The translations under genes and the position numbers were made by a program. Source: an uncultured Butyrivibrio sp. (GTDB lineage: Bacteria; Bacillota; Clostridia; Lachnospirales; Lachnospiraceae). From it: 64,000 nt of DNA. The notes below the pieces were generated by a model, which saw nothing but the letters and a program-made list of their open reading frames with translations, had not been told where the DNA came from and made no database searches. The stretch is taken from contig CAMNEA010000006.1 in the NCBI GenBank assembly GCA_946536145.1, positions 16,566 to 80,565 of the forward strand, in the 5' to 3' direction. Shown here piece after piece: positions 8,242 to 17,302 of this stretch; the stretch's first letter is position 1; every line of letters begins with the position of its first letter.

Positions 8242-8454
8242 TCAAAGCGCATAGAGCATGTTGACAAGATGCTCAAAGGACGAGGATGAATTTCTGGGAG
8301 ATGCATAGGCGATCCTGCCCCGAAGACGCGGGGCGAGAAGATCCTCATATCCTTCAACGGAAATGTCTCCGATGAGATCCGATCCGTACACTTTTTCTTC
8401 CCATGAAGCCATTGTACCACACCTGTGCAAAATGATATTGGGTATGAACTGCAA
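8242..8454 (-). pseudogene. Fragment of an iron-type ABC solute-binding protein
   Basis: The 70-codon frame encodes SVEGYEDLLAPRLRGRIAYA followed by SPRNSSSSFEHLVNMLYAL. From established knowledge of the SBP_bac_6/AfuA-type ferric binding family, this is the internal 'GY-DLL-P-LKGKIA-ADP--SSS--EHL' segment. Only about 70 of some 340 residues remain; no signal peptide precedes it, and the frame ends at LYAL-stop where the family continues. I read it as a relic of a deleted transporter gene. Confidence 0.6.
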
Positions 8455-8457
8455 CTT

Positions 8458-10407
8458 TTACATCTTTTCGTAGAATACTTCCCCATGCCAGAACTTGGTC
8501 TGAAGCTCATTCTTGGTCACAGGTACGCACAGATAATCTCCGAGTATGCTCTTTACGCTTGCGTCACTCACAAGGTCGTAGCACTGTTTGTCATCTATTC
8601 CGCTAAGGACAACCACTTTTCCGAGCTGCCTTATCATTGATATTCTGTTGCGCAGTAGTATTTCTCCCTGTCCGGCACCGGCGCTTTCAATTATCCTCTT
8701 TACATTGATGACAATTCCGTCAAGCTTGTCAATGATACTGCGCCCCATTCCCATTAGCTCCGGATCAGAGTTGACCATCATGAATCTGATGTTCATCGCA
8801 CGGAACCTGTCTATGACATACATGAGCTCTTCACGCGCCTGTACAGCAATCTGATCATTGACGTCAAAAAGTATCATAGACGGATCCACCCCGTACTTTT
8901 CAAGGAGTTGCTCAACCCTGTTTACCAGTTCTTCCTTGATGACCTGAACGGACATTATGTGTATGACCATCGCGGATATATCTATCCCGCTCCTGACAAC
9001 TCCTGCCTTGATAAACCGAAATACGGACTCTATCATTCTGTACTCAAGTTCCTCAACAAAACCGCCATCCTCTGCCACCGCCATAAACTCAGAAAATCTG
9101 ATCTGTCCAAGTTCCACATCCTTTAATGTAAGAAGAACATCCGCAGATACGATCCGAAGCGTTTCCTTGTCATAGACCGGTTGGTACATGACCCTGAAGG
9201 TGTCATTGTTCATGCTACGCACTATCGCTTTTTCAACCGCAATCCTTCTGAACAGGAAATCAATATCTTTTCCCTTGAGCACGTTCTTATCGGTATCATC
9301 AATATTAGCATCCTGCAAAAGAAGGATATCGTTGGCTGCGTTGAACTCCTCGGGGCACTTGGCGCACAGAACTTTTGCCTTTATTATTGCAGGGCCTGTG
9401 CCTGTGTCAAAGCTCTCAAGCATTCTCTCCTCAATCCTGTCTAGCATGCCGTAGACCTTGGACTGCTCAGCATCCTTGCACACCATAAAAAACTGCCCGC
9501 CGGTAGTTCTGTATACCTCGTCTTTGTCATCAAGCATGAGCAGAAAGTCAGCAATCTGATTGGTGACTCTGTCAAAACTGTCGTATCCTATCACTCTTCT
9601 GTAAAGCTCTGAATTGATGACTCTGACGCAAATAACATAAAAGCTTCTTCCCGTATCCAGCAGAGTATTCAGATCAAATACAAGGGCAGCTCTGTTGTTC
9701 GCCCTGGTCTTGTAGTCCATGCGGTAGTCATCCCTCTCGATCATGATCATGATACCCATAAGTCCAAGTGCCTCGCAGATGAGTTCACTTATGATCTCCG
9801 GGAAAAACATCTGAATCAGAGTTCCGGTTGCGGCAAGTCCAAGAAAATAAAACATCGCGATCTTCTGCAGGATATTCATTGTCCGCCAGTGACGCCACAG
9901 AAAATAAGCACAGAATAAAAGGTACAACCCGCTTATAAAATATGCCACATAAATGCCGATGCCCCTTGTATAGCTTAAATCATCGTGCATCAAAAATATA
10001 AAATTTGTTGCGGGATTTGTTATGACCGCGATCTCCAAAATCGCAAACGGCGCCATGAGAAGCAGCAGAACACTTTTTTTGAAGCGGTAATACACGTCAC
10101 ATACAACCGCAATATACAGCCAGAATATGGGAGCCACGACCATATGTGTTGCGTAATAGATGTACCGGCATAAATAGACGATGATAAAGCTTGCTCTGTA
10201 CGGAAGATCTGATGCCTTTACAGTGACCGTAATTATTCCGGTCAGACTGTCAATGAGTGTTATAAATAGAAGTACCATAAACAGGCGGGTGCGAAATCTC
10301 TTTCTTGAAAGAGTCCGCATCACCGCCGAATAAAAGATACATGTCATGCAGATTATTGCAGCAGCAATCCTAAAAGACAGACCGCCCGCAGGATTCATTT
10401 CTGCCAT
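8458..10407 (-). CDS. Membrane protein with degenerate GGDEF and EAL domains
   Basis: 649 residues. About seven membrane segments fill residues 1-220, followed by a GGDEF-like domain in which GGDEF reads TGGQF, and an EAL-like domain (from about 390) in which the ExL motif reads ADVLL and the metal-binding DDFG-type motif reads VNSDPEL. Both domains should therefore be catalytically dead, acting as a nucleotide sensor or scaffold. ATG follows GAGG by six bases. It is the last gene of a four-gene operon, three bases after the response regulator stop. The N-terminal layout matches the big hybrid kinase in the same operon, so the two probably arose by duplication. Confidence 0.85.
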   Translation of the reverse strand: MAEMNPAGGLSFRIAAAIICMTCIFYSAVMRTLSRKRFRTRLFMVLLFITLIDSLTGIITVTVKASDLPYRASFIIVYLCRYIYYATHMVVAPIFWLYIAVVCDVYYRFKKSVLLLLMAPFAILEIAVITNPATNFIFLMHDDLSYTRGIGIYVAYFISGLYLLFCAYFLWRHWRTMNILQKIAMFYFLGLAATGTLIQMFFPEIISELICEALGLMGIMIMIERDDYRMDYKTRANNRAALVFDLNTLLDTGRSFYVICVRVINSELYRRVIGYDSFDRVTNQIADFLLMLDDKDEVYRTTGGQFFMVCKDAEQSKVYGMLDRIEERMLESFDTGTGPAIIKAKVLCAKCPEEFNAANDILLLQDANIDDTDKNVLKGKDIDFLFRRIAVEKAIVRSMNNDTFRVMYQPVYDKETLRIVSADVLLTLKDVELGQIRFSEFMAVAEDGGFVEELEYRMIESVFRFIKAGVVRSGIDISAMVIHIMSVQVIKEELVNRVEQLLEKYGVDPSMILFDVNDQIAVQAREELMYVIDRFRAMNIRFMMVNSDPELMGMGRSIIDKLDGIVINVKRIIESAGAGQGEILLRNRISMIRQLGKVVVLSGIDDKQCYDLVSDASVKSILGDYLCVPVTKNELQTKFWHGEVFYEKM

Positions 10408-10410
10408 TAT

Positions 10411-11163
10411 CTACCTCTGTTTAAAAAACTTGTCAAGCGTTGTAAGGAGCTTATCTTTGGATATGCTCTTTAACAGATAATCAGCAGGTTTTAGGGAAAC
10501 AACTTTTGTCACGCTCTCCTTATCATTCTTTCCTGTAAGGAACATGACAGGTGTAGAACTGGCAAAAGACTCGCTCTTTATCATCTCAAGAACCTTGGGT
10601 CCGTCAAGCACCGGCATATCATAATCAAGCAGGATCAGATCTGCCTTGTTGGTAGCAAGCCATGCAATAGCCTGAGTCCCGGAATTTGCCATTCCTATCC
10701 TGTAGGTTGACTTGAGCCACTCCCTCAGCATCTGAAGATAAGTAAGGTCATCGTCCACTATGAGAATGCACTTTCTTCTCTGCATCTCAAACTCATCATC
10801 TGTCACAATCATGACCTTTGAGATCAGATCTGCCATATCAAGAGGTCTTGCTATCTCAAAAGCCAGATCCTCCCTGGGAACGTACCTATGAACAAGGTCG
10901 AAGGCATGCTTCTCCCCTATCACGATCATTATCATGTTCTCTTCCACACACAGATCCTTGAAATAGACCATGGCATCCCGGTGCTCTTCAAGTTCAGAAT
11001 CCGTATAGAGCAAAATAAGATTGGTATTATTCTTCTTTTTGCTCAGTTCCGCCACCGAGTATGATGACTCCTCAACATTATATTTTGCGCCGATCAGCGC
11101 GTTCTTAATGGCATTTACCAAAAAGGTGGATTCATTTCTTACCAGTAAGATTTTCTTAAACAT
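10411..11163 (-). CDS. Response regulator with pseudo-receiver and true receiver domains
   Basis: 250 residues and no DNA-binding domain. The C-terminal receiver (about 131-250) has the acidic pocket ILIVDDD, the phosphoacceptor Asp180 in ILLDYDMP, the FLTG Thr position and the Lys in LKPADYL. The N-terminal 120 residues look like a second receiver fold that has lost the phosphoacceptor (LLYTDSELEE). It probably takes phosphate from the hybrid kinase encoded three bases upstream and signals through protein contacts. AGGAG precedes ATG. Single-domain output regulators of this kind often work in phosphorelays or chemotaxis-like control; which applies here is unknown. Confidence 0.85.
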   Translation of the reverse strand: MFKKILLVRNESTFLVNAIKNALIGAKYNVEESSYSVAELSKKKNNTNLILLYTDSELEEHRDAMVYFKDLCVEENMIMIVIGEKHAFDLVHRYVPREDLAFEIARPLDMADLISKVMIVTDDEFEMQRRKCILIVDDDLTYLQMLREWLKSTYRIGMANSGTQAIAWLATNKADLILLDYDMPVLDGPKVLEMIKSESFASSTPVMFLTGKNDKESVTKVVSLKPADYLLKSISKDKLLTTLDKFFKQR

Positions 11164-11166
11164 ATA

Positions 11167-14100
11167 TTACTCCTGTGCGCTAAGCCCCTCCCGGGCCAGA
11201 TTTACTATTTCGTCCCACTGCAGCTTGTAGGCAAGATCACCTATCTTCCTGAATATCCTTTCGTCATTCTCAGGGATATCATACTTTTTAAGAGAATCCA
11301 GAATGAAGGTCAGGGTATCATAGTCAAGTGTTCTGCTGACTTCCACTATGCTCTGATATGCATCAACAATCTGCGATCTGCTGATTGCTTCCCTGCCCTG
11401 CCTGTCGTCCTCGCTCTCGCCACCGCCGGCTATCTCCGGGATCCCTGAGAGTGAATGTCTGACCAGCATATATGTGTTCATAAGTTCATTCTGACAGGTA
11501 TTTATTGTCTCAACGTCATTCTCATTTCCGGCCTTTTCCATTCTCTCCGCAAGCTTCGACAGATCTTTTGCACCAATAGTCCTGCTGGTACTCTTAAGCG
11601 AATGAACGTAGCTGGTGTAGTCCTTGATGTTCCCTTCCTCAAAAGCTGTTGTGATATTGTTCTCAGTCATATCGATAGATTCATAAAAGACTTTAAGAAT
11701 GCTCAGATAGCTGTCAACGCTTCCACAGTTCTTAAGTCCCTCAGAGGCATCTATCTCTTCAAGATTTTTTATCCACTCAGGATATTCTTCGTTTGAAGCG
11801 CCGCTGTCAATGGTGCTTTCCGCTTCTTCCTCATCCGATACAACGACCTTGTCCTTTGGAAGATACCTAATAAGGCACTCCTCAAGCCTGTCGCTCTCTA
11901 TGGGCTTACTGAGATAATCATCAAAACCTTCCCTGAGGAAGTTCTCCCTTGCTCCTGATATCGCGTTTGCCGTAAGGACTACAACAGGAGTATCCCGGTT
12001 AGGACTGTCTGTGTCCTTCTTCATGTTCTCAAGGGTCTCTATTCCATCCATCTCCGGCATCCGGTAGTCAAGGAAGATGATGTCGTATTTTTTGCTGTGC
12101 TGTTTTTCAAGACACTCGGCTCCGCTTCTGGCGGACTCGATCTTCATCTTAGTCGGCTTGAGCAGCTCTCTTATTACAACATGATTCATTGGAGTGTCAT
12201 CGACAACAAGTACGACAGCTTCCGGAGCTGTGAATCTCTCCTTGTACTTCTTTCTCTCTTTAGCGGACTGGGCAAGCCTTGTCTTAAAGTCGCCTATAGG
12301 CTCGTCCCTGACTATCTTCTGCGGCAGTATGGCTGTGAAAGTAGACCCTTTGCCGTATTCGCTGTCAACGAGGATGGTTCCTCCCATGAGCTCAAGGAGC
12401 GAACTTGTGATGGCAAGACCCAGGCCGCTTCCCTCTACGGTCTTGTTCTTGTCGATGTCAAGCCTCTTGAACTTCTCAAAGAGTTTCTCCTTATCTTCAT
12501 CGCGTATGCCAAGCCCCGTGTCTGTTACATCAATCTTAAGCGTGAGAAGATCCTTAAAGTCTCTTTTCCCGCTTACACTAAGTGTCACGCTTCCGACGTT
12601 TGTATACTTTATTGCATTGTTGAGGATGTTTACCATGATCTGGCGTATCCTCATTTCATCGCCGTACATCGCATCCGGCAGTGTGTCATCTATTTTGAAG
12701 ATAAGATCCAGAGCCTTCTGCTCCGCCTTGATATGTACCATGTTGTAGACATCATTGAGCACCGAGCTGATGTCGTACTCCGCCTCATGGATCTCCATGC
12801 TTCCGGATTCTATCTTGGAAAAGTCAAGGATATCGTTTATAAGGGAAAGAAGTGTCCTGCCTGCCCCTTCGATATTCTGGGCATACTCCAGGATCTTTTC
12901 GTCCTTGCACTCCCTGAGGATCACCTCGTTCATGCCAAGCACTGCATTGATAGGTGTCCTGATCTCATGGGACATATTTGCCAGGAAATTGGTCTTGGCA
13001 TCGTTAGCGGCCTTCGCCCTTCTCTCCTCCATCCTGGCAAGCTCAGTTGCCTTGAGGATCGCGATAAACTCAGTTTTGCTCACCGGCTCGGAGAAATATG
13101 TGCCCTTCACGTAATTGCACTTAATGTGTGCAATTGCATTGACGCACTCCTGATTATCAACATTATCAATGACGATCTTAACGCCCATCTGGTTCATCAT
13201 CCTGAGCCTGTTCTCAAGAATGATCCTGTTCTGTGAGTGTTCATCGCTTCCGGCAAGAAGTGACGCGTCCATCTTGACACCTTCAAAGTTCAGTGAGGAT
13301 GCGGACTGCATGTTAAAAAATCCCGTTCCGTATTCATCCATGAAGAAGCGGATTCCGTCGCTTCTAAGCTCCTTAAGAATGTTTACAAGTACATTCTGAT
13401 CCGTCGCCGCCGCCGATTCGGTTATGTTGAAAACTATCTGCGATGCCCTGACACCATATTTTGACAGGAGTTTCCTGACCCTGCTGATAAAGTCGGATCT
13501 GATGATCTGAACTGACGAGAGGGCTATTTCAATAAACTCAAGCCCCATTTCCTCAGCTATGCCGCCGCCCAGGAAATAAAACGCTTCCTCGATGGTGAAC
13601 CATCCAAGGCTCTCGATCATGCCTGTCTGCTCCGCTATCGGCAAAAATTCATCTGCATCGATCTCTCCAAGCTCCCTGTCCCTGAAGTGAAGGGAAGCCT
13701 GAGCTGCGCATATAGCGTGATCATCCTGTGTATATACAGGCTCAAAATATACCTTAAAGCTCTGATCCTCGATTCCTCTTCTCACTGCATTTTCAACCTC
13801 TGCCTTCCGAAGCAGGAAGTCGAGGTCACTTCCGTAGAGCGCCCTGTCGCCGGCTATGTCTATCGCCGCATCCGATAAAAGGAATATCTGGTCTATGCTG
13901 CTGAACTGCTCAGGGCTCTTTGCAAGCAGGACATAGCCCTTTAAGTAGACCTTGTTGTCCCCGATTATCCATTCATTGTCAATTCTCTCTTTCAGCGTAT
14001 TCGCATAAGCTATCGCGCTCTCATCGTCAAGCCCGGGGCATATTATCATAAAACTGTCACCGGAAACCCTGTATATGTCAAACCTTGATCCGTCAGATAC

Positions 14101-14958
14101 GGAGTAGACCACTATCTGTGCAAGGATGCTCTCAAAGCTCTCATATCCCACGATCTTTCTGTAGACATCCGCATTGGTTATCCTTATGCATATCGTGTGG
14201 AATTGTCTCTTGTATTTGAAATAGCTCGCCACGTCCTTGGAAAACGCGTTGCGGTTAAATGCTCCGGTAGGAAGATCCATCCTGTCATCATCATTTTCAA
14301 GCACGATCATTATGCCCATGAAACCGATGGCTTCGCACATGAGCTCACATTTGACACCGATAAAGAACAACTGTATCAGGGTGCCGGCTATAACTATTAT
14401 AAAAAAGTAGATGAGTGCAAACTTCTTTAATCTGTTAAGAGTATTCCAGTACAAAAGAAGCGCCACTATCGCGAAAAGGAGATAAAAAGCTGCCTGAACA
14501 TAGGCCAGATACACGCCGAAATTCCTGTGAAGAACGAGGTTCTCATCATAGTAATAGACAAGATGCAGCAGAGGATTAAAAAGAACCATCATCTCCAGGA
14601 TATAGAAAGGCATGACTATAAGAGTCTGTGCTTTTTTGGAAAATCTGTAGGAGACATTGCAGACAAGAATAATATAAAGCGCAAAAAAAGGAGCTATGGC
14701 ATAGTGGGTTATGTAGTAGGCAAACTGGAGCACATCAACTAAAACGAGCTTGATTCCCTGGGATAGCTCGCTTCCTGTTACAAGTACTCCAGCTATGACT
14801 GTAATTGCATTCAGCATTACAATCACAAGATTCGCAATAAACAGCCGGTTCTTTAATCTCATCTTCCTGCGCATTAAGATCGAGTAAAACAGGCAGGTAA
14901 TTGTAATGACTACAGCAGACAGATTAAAGGTTACGCTTCCAATGCCTTCTACATCCAT
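11167..14958 (-). CDS. Membrane-GGDEF/EAL-like-hybrid histidine kinase-HPt fusion
   Basis: A 1263-residue fusion. Residues 1-220 form about seven membrane segments; 230-310 are a degenerate GGDEF (SGDSF); 400-640 an EAL-like domain with AQASL and DEYGTGF in place of catalytic motifs; 650-720 a HisKA domain with His664 (NMSHEIRTP); 760-880 a HATPase with VEGSGLGLAI; 913-1035 a receiver with Asp964 (FLDYRMP); and about 1080-1160 an HPt with His1119 (SYVHSLKS). All phosphorelay residues are present while the EAL side looks catalytically dead, so cyclic-di-GMP or a similar ligand may gate kinase activity; that is inference. It is the second gene of its operon. Confidence 0.9.
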   Translation of the reverse strand: MDVEGIGSVTFNLSAVVITITCLFYSILMRRKMRLKNRLFIANLVIVMLNAITVIAGVLVTGSELSQGIKLVLVDVLQFAYYITHYAIAPFFALYIILVCNVSYRFSKKAQTLIVMPFYILEMMVLFNPLLHLVYYYDENLVLHRNFGVYLAYVQAAFYLLFAIVALLLYWNTLNRLKKFALIYFFIIVIAGTLIQLFFIGVKCELMCEAIGFMGIMIVLENDDDRMDLPTGAFNRNAFSKDVASYFKYKRQFHTICIRITNADVYRKIVGYESFESILAQIVVYSVSDGSRFDIYRVSGDSFMIICPGLDDESAIAYANTLKERIDNEWIIGDNKVYLKGYVLLAKSPEQFSSIDQIFLLSDAAIDIAGDRALYGSDLDFLLRKAEVENAVRRGIEDQSFKVYFEPVYTQDDHAICAAQASLHFRDRELGEIDADEFLPIAEQTGMIESLGWFTIEEAFYFLGGGIAEEMGLEFIEIALSSVQIIRSDFISRVRKLLSKYGVRASQIVFNITESAAATDQNVLVNILKELRSDGIRFFMDEYGTGFFNMQSASSLNFEGVKMDASLLAGSDEHSQNRIILENRLRMMNQMGVKIVIDNVDNQECVNAIAHIKCNYVKGTYFSEPVSKTEFIAILKATELARMEERRAKAANDAKTNFLANMSHEIRTPINAVLGMNEVILRECKDEKILEYAQNIEGAGRTLLSLINDILDFSKIESGSMEIHEAEYDISSVLNDVYNMVHIKAEQKALDLIFKIDDTLPDAMYGDEMRIRQIMVNILNNAIKYTNVGSVTLSVSGKRDFKDLLTLKIDVTDTGLGIRDEDKEKLFEKFKRLDIDKNKTVEGSGLGLAITSSLLELMGGTILVDSEYGKGSTFTAILPQKIVRDEPIGDFKTRLAQSAKERKKYKERFTAPEAVVLVVDDTPMNHVVIRELLKPTKMKIESARSGAECLEKQHSKKYDIIFLDYRMPEMDGIETLENMKKDTDSPNRDTPVVVLTANAISGARENFLREGFDDYLSKPIESDRLEECLIRYLPKDKVVVSDEEEAESTIDSGASNEEYPEWIKNLEEIDASEGLKNCGSVDSYLSILKVFYESIDMTENNITTAFEEGNIKDYTSYVHSLKSTSRTIGAKDLSKLAERMEKAGNENDVETINTCQNELMNTYMLVRHSLSGIPEIAGGGESEDDRQGREAISRSQIVDAYQSIVEVSRTLDYDTLTFILDSLKKYDIPENDERIFRKIGDLAYKLQWDEIVNLAREGLSAQE

Positions 14959-14973
14959 ATACAGCCATATTCC

Positions 14974-16197
14974 TTATGCGGGAATCAGGTCACGATACCA
15001 CCTGAGTGCTCCAAGATATGCGGTGTAAACATCATTGATATCGATATCTTCAAGGACAAGAAGTCTGGAAACTTCAGTCCAGTCCGCATCCTCGTAGCGC
15101 TTAATAAAATTGAGCACCTTGGCAAAATCGCCCTTTCCGTTTAAAAGTGCCTCTTTGATATTCTTGGACACCTGGACCATTTCAAGAGCTTCCTCCATGG
15201 TCTTGTCCAGCATTATATCAAGTGCCGAGAACAGTCCCATGATAAACAGTTCCTGAGACTGCATGGCAAGCTCAAAGTTACCTGCAAGGTTCTCCGCAAA
15301 TTTCGCCCTTATCATTACAAGCCTTACGATCTCACTGGGCTTATCCGCACAGAGTTCTTTGGTGACCGCTGTATTGATCCACCTCTTAAGTTCCTTCTGT
15401 CCGAGCATGGCTGCTGCGTGCCGGATTGATGTTATCTCTGAATTGAGAGCCATTCTGTTGACGATCTCAAGAAGTGAGATAACAAGTGCAGGATCCTTGC
15501 CGATTACATCTGCAGCATCAGTAAGGTCATAGTCGGGTGCGTTTACAACGTTGAGCAGTTCAATATAGTTGACCTTAAGGGGGCTGACTTCCGAATCGGT
15601 TGTGTTTTTAGGCAGTCTGAAGAAACCTCCCTCGTAGAGGTCATATCCGCCGTCCTTTACAAGCTCGTCATACTGCTCCTGCGTATCAACATTGACAGCG
15701 CACAGCTTAATCCCCGGATACTGATGACTGAAGTAGATCCTGGCTTTTGAAATATCAATCTTCTGATGGTCAAGAAGAATGTAATCGCAGCGGCTGATTA
15801 TTTCTTTGTAAGCCTCAAAACTGCTGATGGGGAGCTTTCTTATGGCGAGTCTGTAGCCCTGCTCCTTAAGCTCTTTTACTCTCTTTATGAAATTCTCCTC
15901 CGGCAATATGGTGTTGTCCATCAGGAGTACTACCTTGTTCGCCGGTACAGTGCATTGCAGTGAAATCTCCGCGAAAACAGAGAACTGATTCACGGGCACA
16001 AATACCTCTTTGCCCCCAGAAAGAGTCGCGACACCCATGCTGCTGACAACCTCAAGCTCGTGAACCGTTCCGGCCCCGTCAAATCTCGCTCCGGACATCA
16101 GACTCGGGTTTAGAAAATAGTTTTCTTTTCGCGCAAAAACAGAGTATGCGCAGACAGTCATCTTATCATCAAAAAGGGGTATCAATGTAGCAAGCAT
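14974..16197 (-). CDS. EAL-like/HDOD domain signalling protein (YuxH type)
   Basis: 407 residues with two parts: an N-terminal EAL-like region (1-190) lacking the catalytic ExLxR motif, and a C-terminal HDOD domain (about 200-390) with the conserved LNVVNAPDYDLTDAADVIGKD-type entry and IRHAAAMLGQKELKRW. This is the YuxH/CdgJ-like architecture known from motility and cyclic-di-GMP regulation in other bacteria. AAAGGAG lies eight bases before ATG. It is first in the operon, directly behind a strong promoter, and 15 bases before the hybrid kinase gene. It is soluble and probably an adaptor for the other proteins of the operon. Confidence 0.85.
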   Translation of the reverse strand: MLATLIPLFDDKMTVCAYSVFARKENYFLNPSLMSGARFDGAGTVHELEVVSSMGVATLSGGKEVFVPVNQFSVFAEISLQCTVPANKVVLLMDNTILPEENFIKRVKELKEQGYRLAIRKLPISSFEAYKEIISRCDYILLDHQKIDISKARIYFSHQYPGIKLCAVNVDTQEQYDELVKDGGYDLYEGGFFRLPKNTTDSEVSPLKVNYIELLNVVNAPDYDLTDAADVIGKDPALVISLLEIVNRMALNSEITSIRHAAAMLGQKELKRWINTAVTKELCADKPSEIVRLVMIRAKFAENLAGNFELAMQSQELFIMGLFSALDIMLDKTMEEALEMVQVSKNIKEALLNGKGDFAKVLNFIKRYEDADWTEVSRLLVLEDIDINDVYTAYLGALRWYRDLIPA

Positions 16198-16244
16198 ATA
16201 TTTCTCCTTTCAGCCGTTGGAAAGATAAACCTCCGCTTACTACT

Positions 16245-16273
16245 ATTGTACCTCTTTACAATGATTAAACCAA
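16245..16273 (-). promoter_or_regulatory. Promoter of the EAL/hybrid-kinase operon
   Basis: Minus strand: -35 TTGGTT (16268-16273), 17-base spacer, -10 TACAAT (16245-16250). The start site should fall about 40 bases before the first gene of the four-gene operon. Confidence 0.65.
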
Positions 16274-16294
16274 TTATTTTTTTATAAAATTCCG

Positions 16295-17209
16295 TCATTC
16301 ATCTGTCGTCTTGTCAATTATATACCTGGGTCTTCCCTTGACCTCATCGTATATCTTGGAAATGTAAAATCCTATTATACCAAGTCCTATCATGGTAAAG
16401 GATCCAATGAAGCACTGAAGTATGATAACGGTTGTAAATCCTGCCTGAGCGGTCCCCTGGAAAAACCTGACCAGTGCCTCGATACTTGTAGCCAGTCCCA
16501 CAACAAATACGATGATTCCAAGTATGGTAACGAGCTGCATCGGTGCCGAAGTAAAAGACGAAATATTGGTAAGGGCATATTTCACAAGAGAGAGCGTGCT
16601 CCACTTGGATACTCCGGCCTCCCTCTCCCTGACCTCATACTCCACCTCGATGGACTTAAATCCGATCCATGAAGAAAGAGCCCTGAAAAAAGCATTCTTC
16701 TCGTTCATATTAAGAAGTACATTGACTGCCTTGCGGTCGAGAAGTTTGAAGTCTGAAGCCCTGGACATATCAAAGCCGACAGATCCGGACATTATGTTGT
16801 AAAAACTCCTTGCAGCAAATCTGTGAAGGCCGCTCTCTTTGCCCCTGTCCGACTTAACTCCCTCGACAATCTCGTAGCCCTGTTCCCAGAGTCTGTACAT
16901 CTCAACGATCTTCTCAGGCGGATGCTGCAGATCACAGTCGATCACAACGCAGCAGTCTCCACGGGCAGTAGCAAGTCCGGCAAAGATTGCCGACTCCTTG
17001 CCGAAGTTCCTCGAAAAGCACACTCCTCTGACTGTGTCTATCATCCCGGCCTGTTCAGTTATCCTGTCCCAGGTATGGTCCCCGGAGCCGTCATTAATAA
17101 ACAGAAGCTCATGTGGAATCTGAGCCTCATCAAGTATCTTATCTATTACAGAGGCGGTCTTGGGTATGATCTCCTCTTCGTTATATGCAGGTATAATTAC
17201 TGAAAGCAA
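16295..17209 (-). CDS. Family 2 glycosyltransferase with two C-terminal membrane segments (DPM/GtrB-like)
   Basis: 304 residues. The GT-A domain shows [10 protein letters not shown], the [13 protein letters not shown] metal-binding region and a catalytic-loop-like FKLLDRKAV. Two membrane helices lie at about 230-290. This is the polyprenyl-phosphate sugar transferase layout (GtrB, ArnC, dolichol-phosphate mannose synthase), which loads a sugar on a lipid carrier at the inner face of the membrane for cell-surface modification. It starts at TTG 17209 with AGGAG 6 bases before; no ATG is better placed. It is divergent from glgC and has no partner glycan gene beside it, so the sugar and acceptor are unknown. 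Confidence 0.88.
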   Translation of the reverse strand: MLSVIIPAYNEEEIIPKTASVIDKILDEAQIPHELLFINDGSGDHTWDRITEQAGMIDTVRGVCFSRNFGKESAIFAGLATARGDCCVVIDCDLQHPPEKIVEMYRLWEQGYEIVEGVKSDRGKESGLHRFAARSFYNIMSGSVGFDMSRASDFKLLDRKAVNVLLNMNEKNAFFRALSSWIGFKSIEVEYEVREREAGVSKWSTLSLVKYALTNISSFTSAPMQLVTILGIIVFVVGLATSIEALVRFFQGTAQAGFTTVIILQCFIGSFTMIGLGIIGFYISKIYDEVKGRPRYIIDKTTDE

Positions 17210-17230
17210 GTCTCTCCTATCCTTTCATGC

Positions 17231-17259
17231 TTGATTAAAATCCTCGCACATTATATCAT
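17231..17259 (+). promoter_or_regulatory. Candidate promoter of glgCD
   Basis: TTGATT (17231-17236), 17-base spacer, TATCAT (17254-17259), about 43 bases before the glgC start. Confidence 0.5.
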
Positions 17260-17302
17260 AGAATATATGGTATTTCTACAAAATAACACAGGGGGACCTA
17301 TT

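Noticed and set aside
8190-8510. 106-codon minus-strand ORF
   Set aside because: Overlaps the transporter fragment in another frame and runs into the neighbouring gene; composition is not protein-like.
10411-11163. CheY-type single receiver
   Set aside because: The protein has an extra N-terminal pseudo-receiver and is operon-linked to a hybrid kinase, not to che genes.
12097-13236. Long plus-strand ORF (379 codons)
   Set aside because: It lies antisense inside the hybrid kinase gene, whose domains are intact; no start signals.
15263-15532. Small plus-strand ORF (89 codons)
   Set aside because: Shadow of the EAL-HDOD gene, no independent signals.
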